18,270 nucleotides of DNA, taken from PVC group bacterium (ex Bugula neritina AB1) (GTDB lineage Bacteria > GCA-001730085). The stretch lies in assembly GCA_001730085.1 (NCBI GenBank), contig MDLB01000075.1, positions 1-18,270 on the forward strand. Reading direction: 5' to 3'. Below are positions 13,960-18,270 of this stretch, piece by piece. Below the pieces are notes generated by a model, which saw only the letters and a program-made list of their open reading frames with translations, searched no databases and had not been told where the DNA came from. The first letter of the stretch is position 1; every line of letters starts with the position of its first letter. A program made the position numbers and the translations under genes.

Positions 13960-15203
13960 TTTTCATCAAAAATATTTTTAATAAAGTATTCTTTAAGAAG
14001 AGTTTGTGCTGTTATAGAAGAAAGATCCTTATCTTTGAAAAAGTTCGGTAATAATTCTCTTTTTTCTGTTTCATTAGTTTTTTCAAACCATACTTGAAAT
14101 TTCAGATCTTGTATTTCTTTAATCGTTTTTTCTTTTTTTAATTGTTGTTTCTTTAAATTGACTAAATATTCTTCGCGTTTTTGATCCTCAAAAGATTTGT
14201 AGTCTTCAGGAAAAGGATAAGGTACACCTTTAGAAAGAATACCCATAAAAAAATTCAAAGGTGTAGTTTTTATTTCAGCAGACTTATCTTTTTTTTGAAG
14301 ATCATAGGCAAAAGCATCTATGGAATTTTGAACTTCTTCTACGGTTAGTTTGTTTCTTTCAAAAAGCTGTTTGATATGTGCTTTGGAAAATCCTATTGAT
14401 TTTAAATTTTCAAAATTAATTGAACGCCAATTGTCAAAAGATTTATTTTCTTCAATAGCTTTAGTAGTAGTAGTTTTATTAAATATACTACTACTACTAC
14501 TAGAGGCGTTTGTACTAAGTTCTGTACTAGGTTGTGTACTAAGTTTGTACTCACTTTGTACTAAGTTTGTACTAAGTTTGTACTCACTTTGTACTAAGTT
14601 TAAGATTTCATCATAAATAGGTTTTGGAAGATAATATATGGTCCAACCTAATCTTCCATTTTTAAAAGATTTTCTTTTAAGAAAACCTTTTGAAATTAGT
14701 CGATTAATTGTTACTCGAGTAGAGTTTATGCTGGATTTACAGGATTCTGATATAAATTTAATGGATAGTTTTTCAGTAGTTCTTGATCCATTAAGCAAGG
14801 CCATTCTGTATATAAAATGTAGAATTTTTTCTTGTAACCCTACGAGATATTTTACAGAAAGATCTAGATTAATTTCTTTGTTTTTCTGTACTAAGTTTGT
14901 ACTAAGTTCTGTACTAGGTTGTGTACTAAGTTTGTACTTACTTTGTACTAAGTTTGTACTAAGTTTTGCACTAGGTTTGTACTCACTTTGTACTAAGTTT
15001 GTACTAGGTTTGTACTCACTTTGTACTAGGTTTGTACTAGGTTTATTTTTATTCTTGATAAGCTTTTCAGGTTCCCATGGGCGTGCTTCTTCACCTACAG
15101 AATACTCAATACTTTTATTAATTTTACTTTTAGATTTAGATAAAATAGTTTTTTTTGACTTATTTTTTTTTTCTTTTTCTAAAAAACTGTTTATTGATGG
15201 CAT
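13950..15203 (-). CDS. Winged-helix protein downstream of parA; candidate ParB-like centromere binder
   Basis: 417 residues, start ATG 15203 with AAGGAG upstream, 28 bp after the parA stop and in the same direction, so co-transcribed. Residues 1-50 are Lys/Ser-rich. Residues 54-106 and 203-231 are low-complexity repeats of KPSTNLVQSEY type. Residues about 118-195 look like a winged-helix DNA-binding domain (KFISESCKSSINSTRVTINRL recognition region and a basic wing, KRKSFKNGRLGW). Residues 233-247 are poly-Ser and poly-Thr. The C-terminal part is helical and charged. The position fits the second gene of a partition operon, but it is not a classical ParB and could be a replication regulator. 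The repeats arise from an 11-bp DNA repeat (33 bp = 11 residues), so the DNA may be the selected element. Confidence 0.7.
   Translation of the reverse strand: MPSINSFLEKEKKNKSKKTILSKSKSKINKSIEYSVGEEARPWEPEKLIKNKNKPSTNLVQSEYKPSTNLVQSEYKPSAKLSTNLVQSKYKLSTQPSTELSTNLVQKNKEINLDLSVKYLVGLQEKILHFIYRMALLNGSRTTEKLSIKFISESCKSSINSTRVTINRLISKGFLKRKSFKNGRLGWTIYYLPKPIYDEILNLVQSEYKLSTNLVQSEYKLSTQPSTELSTNASSSSSSIFNKTTTTKAIEENKSFDNWRSINFENLKSIGFSKAHIKQLFERNKLTVEEVQNSIDAFAYDLQKKDKSAEIKTTPLNFFMGILSKGVPYPFPEDYKSFEDQKREEYLVNLKKQQLKKEKTIKEIQDLKFQVWFEKTNETEKRELLPNFFKDKDLSSITAQTLLKEYFIKNIFDENYI
14462..14502. repeat. TAG/CTA triplet inverted repeat
   Basis: Four TAG triplets (14462-14473) and five CTA triplets (14488-14502) are complementary across a 14-base AT loop. 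They encode poly-Thr and poly-Ser in the par partner protein. The hairpin could form in DNA or mRNA. Confidence 0.8.
14512..14601 (-). repeat. 11-bp GTAC repeats, cluster 2 (8 units)
   Basis: GTAC cores on the plus strand at 14512, 14524, 14536, 14547, 14558, 14569, 14580 and 14591. Units are GTACTAAGTTT, GTACTCACTTT or GTACTAGGTTG. Spacing is 11 bp with two 12-bp steps, so sites fall on one face of the helix. They lie within coding sequence of the par partner gene. Confidence 0.9.
14888..15044 (-). repeat. 11-bp GTAC repeats, cluster 1 (14 units); candidate centromere
   Basis: GTAC cores at 14888, 14899, 14911, 14923, 14934, 14945, 14956, 14968 (GCAC variant), 14979, 14990, 15001, 15012, 15023 and 15034. 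Spacing is 11 bp with three 12-bp steps. Phased short repeats near parA are typical of centromere sites; R1 parC, for example, uses 11-bp repeats. Confidence 0.85.
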
Positions 15204-15231
15204 TTCTAATCTCCTTTAAAGATAAGAAAAT

Positions 15232-16170
15232 TTATCTTTTCAACCCCATTATTTCTAACAACTCGCAAGTAACAAGATCAATATCTTCTTTTGCTGAACT
15301 CTTTTTTACTGAATCAAAAATAGATGTTCCTTTTGATATAGAGTTTGTGAAGTCTTGGTTTATATTTATAAATGTGCTAAACATACAAGGACCATAAGTT
15401 TCATGCTTTATTAAATCCTTTAAATATTGGTAAGATAAATTTGTTTTTCCATGAAATTTATTGAAAATAATTTTAATTTTTAAATCTTTGTGATATTTCT
15501 TTCCAAGAGACTTTAGTTCATTAAAGTTGAACTTTAACGCTTCTATCGAAAATTCGTCAGGATTGATAGGTGTAATGGTTAGGTCGGAGGAAAGGATAGA
15601 GGCATCGACTGATTGACCTATTGATGGTGGACAGTCTATTAAAATAAGGTCATATTTCTCTTTTAAAGAATCAATATGATCTTTATACACATGGTCTAGA
15701 GGTTCTTTATTTACAACCAACATTGTATCTAGAACAGCGTTTCTAATACTACTTGGGATGAGATCAACTCCTGAAACCACTGGAATTATCGCATCTTCTA
15801 TTGGCACACCATCTTTTATGACATCTAATAAAATATTTTTCTTATGATCAGTATTAACGTTGAAAGATCTGGTTAAATTGGCTTGATGATCTATGTCAAT
15901 ACAAAGAACTTTCAATCCGTAAAGACTTGCTCTGAAGGCAATAGAGTTTGTTATGGTTGTTTTTCCTGTTCCTCCCTTTAACACTTGAGTAGTAACAACA
16001 TAAGGCTTAAGAGAAAGTTTAAATATTTGTTTTGCAGTTTCATGTCCGAAAAAAGATCTGTGAGCCATTTTTTTAAAATCAAGATTTTTATTTTTTAGTT
16101 TCTGATGGACTGAAACCAAAGATAAATTAAGAAAGTTTGCAGCGTCGGTTAGAAGCATTTTTGGATCCAT
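15232..16170 (-). CDS. parA: ParA-family partition ATPase with N-terminal HTH
   Basis: Walker-type (type Ia-like) plasmid partition ATPase of 312 residues. Residues 7-30 (LTDAANFLNLSLVSVHQKL) look like a helix-turn-helix of the MerR/excisionase type, used by larger ParA proteins to repress their own operon. Deviant Walker A is KGGTGKTT (65-72), with the signature lysine. Walker A' is DIDHQANLT (92-100), Walker B LILIDCPPS, followed by a conserved switch region (ITPINPDEFSIEAL). ATP-dependent DNA binding moves plasmid copies apart. Start ATG 16170 is preceded by AAAGGT at good spacing. The next gene (winged-helix protein) follows by 28 bp, and the zinc-ribbon gene is divergent. Confidence 0.92.
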   Translation of the reverse strand: MDPKMLLTDAANFLNLSLVSVHQKLKNKNLDFKKMAHRSFFGHETAKQIFKLSLKPYVVTTQVLKGGTGKTTITNSIAFRASLYGLKVLCIDIDHQANLTRSFNVNTDHKKNILLDVIKDGVPIEDAIIPVVSGVDLIPSSIRNAVLDTMLVVNKEPLDHVYKDHIDSLKEKYDLILIDCPPSIGQSVDASILSSDLTITPINPDEFSIEALKFNFNELKSLGKKYHKDLKIKIIFNKFHGKTNLSYQYLKDLIKHETYGPCMFSTFININQDFTNSISKGTSIFDSVKKSSAKEDIDLVTCELLEIMGLKR

Positions 16171-16332
16171 TTTTTACCTTTCTAGATATTTTCCTAATTT
16201 AAATGTTATTTTTATTGATAATATATTAGGCATGTAGAAAAGTAAAATAAAGTTTTATAAATCTATAAAGATTTTATTTTTTTTAAAAAATCACTTAAAC
16301 AACTATGACGGACACCCCATGGAAAAATCATC
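16171..16332. promoter_or_regulatory. Divergent intergenic region between parA and the zinc-ribbon gene
   Basis: Very AT-rich, 162 bp. It must hold promoters for both genes, but no convincing -35/-10 pair was singled out. The N-terminal HTH of ParA suggests that an operator lies near its start. Confidence 0.4.
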
Positions 16333-18270
16333 ATGCAAACCGAAATCAACTTTGAAGAATCTCTCCCTTTAAAAGAAAAAGATATACGTTTCAACCAACC
16401 AAAGTCTAAAAGAAGAAATAACTCAAGTAAATATACGATTCAATATATGCAAACTCTAGCCGAATCACAAGGAGGTAAGTGCCTTACAGTGAAACATGTG
16501 AATGGTAGAAGAATATTAAATTTGCAGTGTAAGGAAGGACATCTTTGGAGTATTAGATATGATGCTTTTATAAGAGGATCTTGGTGTCGTAAATGTTATA
16601 TAGAAAGTCAAAAACTAACCATAGGTCATATGCATGAGCTAGCAGAGGCTAAAGGAGGCAAGTGCCTGTCTACTAATTATGTGAATGCTCATACAAAACT
16701 CAAGTGGAAGTGTAAAGAAGGTCATCAGTGGGAGACTAGTCCTAATAAGATAAAGAGGGGTAGCTGGTGCCCTAGTTGTGGAAGAAAATCATCAAATGAT
16801 AAGCGAAGAGGAAGCTTGAAAGAATTACATAAGCTAGCTGAATCAAGGGGAGGCAAATTTCTTTCCACAGAATACATAAATGTTGATACAAAACACGAAT
16901 GGATTTGCAAACAGGGACATGTTTGGTCGGCAAGACCTTCAAGCATCAAGAGAGGAACTTGGTGTCCTACATGTTCAGGTTTTATTTATCGAGGAGAAAC
17001 CATTGTTCGACAAGTTTTTCAATTTATATTTCAAAAACCATTTCCAAATGTACGTCTTGATATCTTAAATGGGCGACAGTTAGATGGATACAATAAAGAA
17101 ATAATGGTAGCTTTTGAACATCATGGAACGCAACATTATGAACCCACTACTTATGGAAAAAGGTCCAAGAAAGAAGCAAAAATTACTTTAAAAAAAATAC
17201 AGAGACGAGATAAAAACCTACAAGATATGTGCAAAAGTAAAGGTATAAAATTAATTGTGATTAGAAAAGTTGGCTTCAAGACAGGTATAAGCATTCGAGA
17301 TGTACCTAGCTATATTTTAAAAGAGTGTATAGTCCTAGGTCTTCCTATAAAAAGGAAAGATTTAGAAAATTTAAACATAAATCCTTATAATCTTGATTTC
17401 TGGGAAGAAAATTTTGATAGAATTAAAGATATTGTTATATCAAAAAGAGGCATAATTCTATCTAAAGAATATAAAGGTTCTAATATAAAAATTAAAATTC
17501 AATGCGAGAATAATCATGTTTTTCATATTTCTCCTAGTAAAATAAAAACCAATAGGTGGTGCAGATCCTGTGGAATAGAGAAAAGAGCGAGCCTTAGAAG
17601 ACTTACTATCGAGAGTATGTACGAGCTTGCTAAGTCTCATGAGGGTGAGTGCCTTTCAGATAAATATGTTAATGCTAATAGCAAGCTTATATGGAGGTGT
17701 AAAAAAGGACACATATTTGAAATGACACCAAATAAGGTTAAATCCCAAAGAAATTGGTGTCCCGATTGTGGAGGAACTAAAAAATTAACAATAGAAAAGG
17801 TACACAAACTTGCTAAAGTTAGAGGATTTAAATGCCTTTCAGATAGATATGTTAATGCTAATAGTAAGCTTAGGTGGAAGTGTAAAAAAGGTCACACTCT
17901 TAGAGTATCACAAAGTTATATTAAAAATGGAGGTGGGTGCGCTGAATGTTCAGGAAAAAAAAAACTAACCATAGAAAAGATGAAGGCTATAGCCAAGGAA
18001 AGAGGCGGAAAATGTCTTTCTACTGTGTATGTAAACTCTAAAACAAATCTTCAGTGGCAATGCAAAGAAGGACATCAGTGGGAGTCTCCTCCTGATAGGA
18101 TCAAAGGATCAGAGAAGATAAAAGGAAAGTGGTGTTCTGAATGCTCAGGAAACAAAAAGTTAACAATAGAAAAGATGAAGGCTATAGCCAAGGAAAGAGG
18201 CGGAAAATGTCTTTCTACTGTGTATGTAAACTCTAAAACAAATCTTCAGTGGCAATGCAAAGAAGGACAT
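16333..18270 (+). CDS. Zinc-ribbon array protein with embedded nuclease-like domain (5' part; continues at base 1)
   Basis: Open frame of 646 codons from ATG 16333, the first ATG after an in-frame TGA at 16306, with no stop before the window end. The frame continues in phase at base 1. Three units of about 60 residues come first, each with a W/L-x-C-x2-GH motif followed by a WC-x2-C pair, a treble-clef or zinc-ribbon pattern (similar to Pfam DUF4379-type ribbons). Next is a domain of about 130 residues with GETIVRQVF, RQLDGYN and AFEHHGTQHY. That E...D...E-x-H/QH pattern is typical of PD-(D/E)XK or Vsr-like nucleases fused to such ribbons. More ribbons follow, and the last become near-identical 65-residue repeats. 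Inferred role: site-specific DNA binding and possibly cleavage (homing-like or anti-invader). It starts 162 bp from divergent parA. No strong ribosome site is visible; GGAAAA at 16321 is a weak candidate. Confidence 0.85.
   Translation, partial: MQTEINFEESLPLKEKDIRFNQPKSKRRNNSSKYTIQYMQTLAESQGGKCLTVKHVNGRRILNLQCKEGHLWSIRYDAFIRGSWCRKCYIESQKLTIGHMHELAEAKGGKCLSTNYVNAHTKLKWKCKEGHQWETSPNKIKRGSWCPSCGRKSSNDKRRGSLKELHKLAESRGGKFLSTEYINVDTKHEWICKQGHVWSARPSSIKRGTWCPTCSGFIYRGETIVRQVFQFIFQKPFPNVRLDILNGRQLDGYNKEIMVAFEHHGTQHYEPTTYGKRSKKEAKITLKKIQRRDKNLQDMCKSKGIKLIVIRKVGFKTGISIRDVPSYILKECIVLGLPIKRKDLENLNINPYNLDFWEENFDRIKDIVISKRGIILSKEYKGSNIKIKIQCENNHVFHISPSKIKTNRWCRSCGIEKRASLRRLTIESMYELAKSHEGECLSDKYVNANSKLIWRCKKGHIFEMTPNKVKSQRNWCPDCGGTKKLTIEKVHKLAKVRGFKCLSDRYVNANSKLRWKCKKGHTLRVSQSYIKNGGGCAECSGKKKLTIEKMKAIAKERGGKCLSTVYVNSKTNLQWQCKEGHQWESPPDRIKGSEKIKGKWCSECSGNKKLTIEKMKAIAKERGGKCLSTVYVNSKTNLQWQCKEGH
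17971..18270 (+). repeat. 195-bp tandem repeats, right end, including 105-base terminal overlap
   Basis: Repeat units start at 17971 and 18166, 195 bp apart. Bases 18166-18270 are identical to 1-105. The overlap ends exactly where repeat copies diverge: CCATAG versus CAATAG on the left, GACATC versus GACATG on the right. That is how an assembler closes or breaks a circle inside a repeat. Confidence 0.9.

Noticed and set aside
14350-15219. Plus-strand frames of 88 and 193 codons opposite the par partner gene
   Set aside because: They are antisense readings of the 11-bp repeats (LCTKFVLSLYS). The minus-strand frame has a ribosome site, a DNA-binding domain and operon context.
16725-17640. Short minus-strand and plus-strand frames within the zinc-ribbon gene
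   Set aside because: Shadows of the strong ribbon-encoding frame with its repeated Cys/His pattern.
1-18270. Relaxase, oriT, conjugation genes, tRNA or rRNA
   Set aside because: None seen on either strand. No frame shows relaxase histidine motifs, and no tRNA-like cloverleaf was found in the gene-free stretches.

Overview
The window looks like most or all of one small, AT-rich, circular plasmid from a low-GC bacterium. The evidence is a Rep_3-type initiator with 22-bp iterons, a ParA partition operon, a plasmid-type tyrosine recombinase, no housekeeping genes, and ends that overlap. The last 105 bases (18166-18270) are identical to the first 105, and a single reading frame runs off the right end and resumes in the same frame at base 1. 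Closing on that overlap would give about 18.2 kb, but the ends fall inside 195-bp tandem repeats, so the true copy number is uncertain. A lipobox lipoprotein and a Sec signal peptide fit a Gram-negative host. The plasmid style recalls Bdellovibrionota/Silvanigrella-like or Legionella-like replicons, but this host guess is weak.

Layout. (1) 16333-18270 plus 1-768 (+): one large gene for an array of zinc ribbons interrupted by a PD-(D/E)XK/Vsr-like nuclease-like domain. (2) 774-1613 (-): a XerC/D-like recombinase. (3) 1725-6664 (+): a probable operon from a near-consensus promoter, encoding a ribbon-helix-helix regulator, an 80-aa protein, a DnaG-like primase (zinc finger plus TOPRIM), a DnaB-like helicase, two tiny charged proteins and an unrecognised 442-aa protein. 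It is followed directly by three 32-bp direct repeats, then a terminator. This arrangement resembles the initiator/helicase/primase logic of IncQ plasmids, built from different protein families. (4) 6741-7980: about 1.2 kb without a convincing gene. Its first 400 bp holds several hairpins, one with a UUCG tetraloop, and may be a structured RNA or primase-loading sites. (5) 7827-9064: the main Rep_3 origin: AT-rich block, four 22-bp iterons, rep. (6) 9065-11925: a mostly non-coding stretch with a possible small membrane protein, a secreted acidic repeat protein and a small membrane protein. (7) 12031-13959: a graveyard of a recombinase fragment, a rep C-terminal fragment, a YajG-like lipoprotein gene, a second copy of the AT-rich origin block, different 22-bp iterons and a rep N-terminal fragment. 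The order (rep C-terminus, origin, rep N-terminus) is what a small circular Rep_3 plasmid opened inside rep and captured here would leave. (8) 13950-16170 (-): parA and a downstream gene for a winged-helix protein. That second gene carries 22 copies of an 11-bp GTAC-containing DNA repeat in two clusters.

Working model: the plasmid is a mosaic of one probably active Rep_3 replicon, a second self-sufficient primase-helicase replicon, and a decayed third. It is stabilised by a ParA system whose centromere may lie inside the coding sequence of its partner protein, and a recombinase may resolve multimers. No relaxase or conjugation gene was seen.
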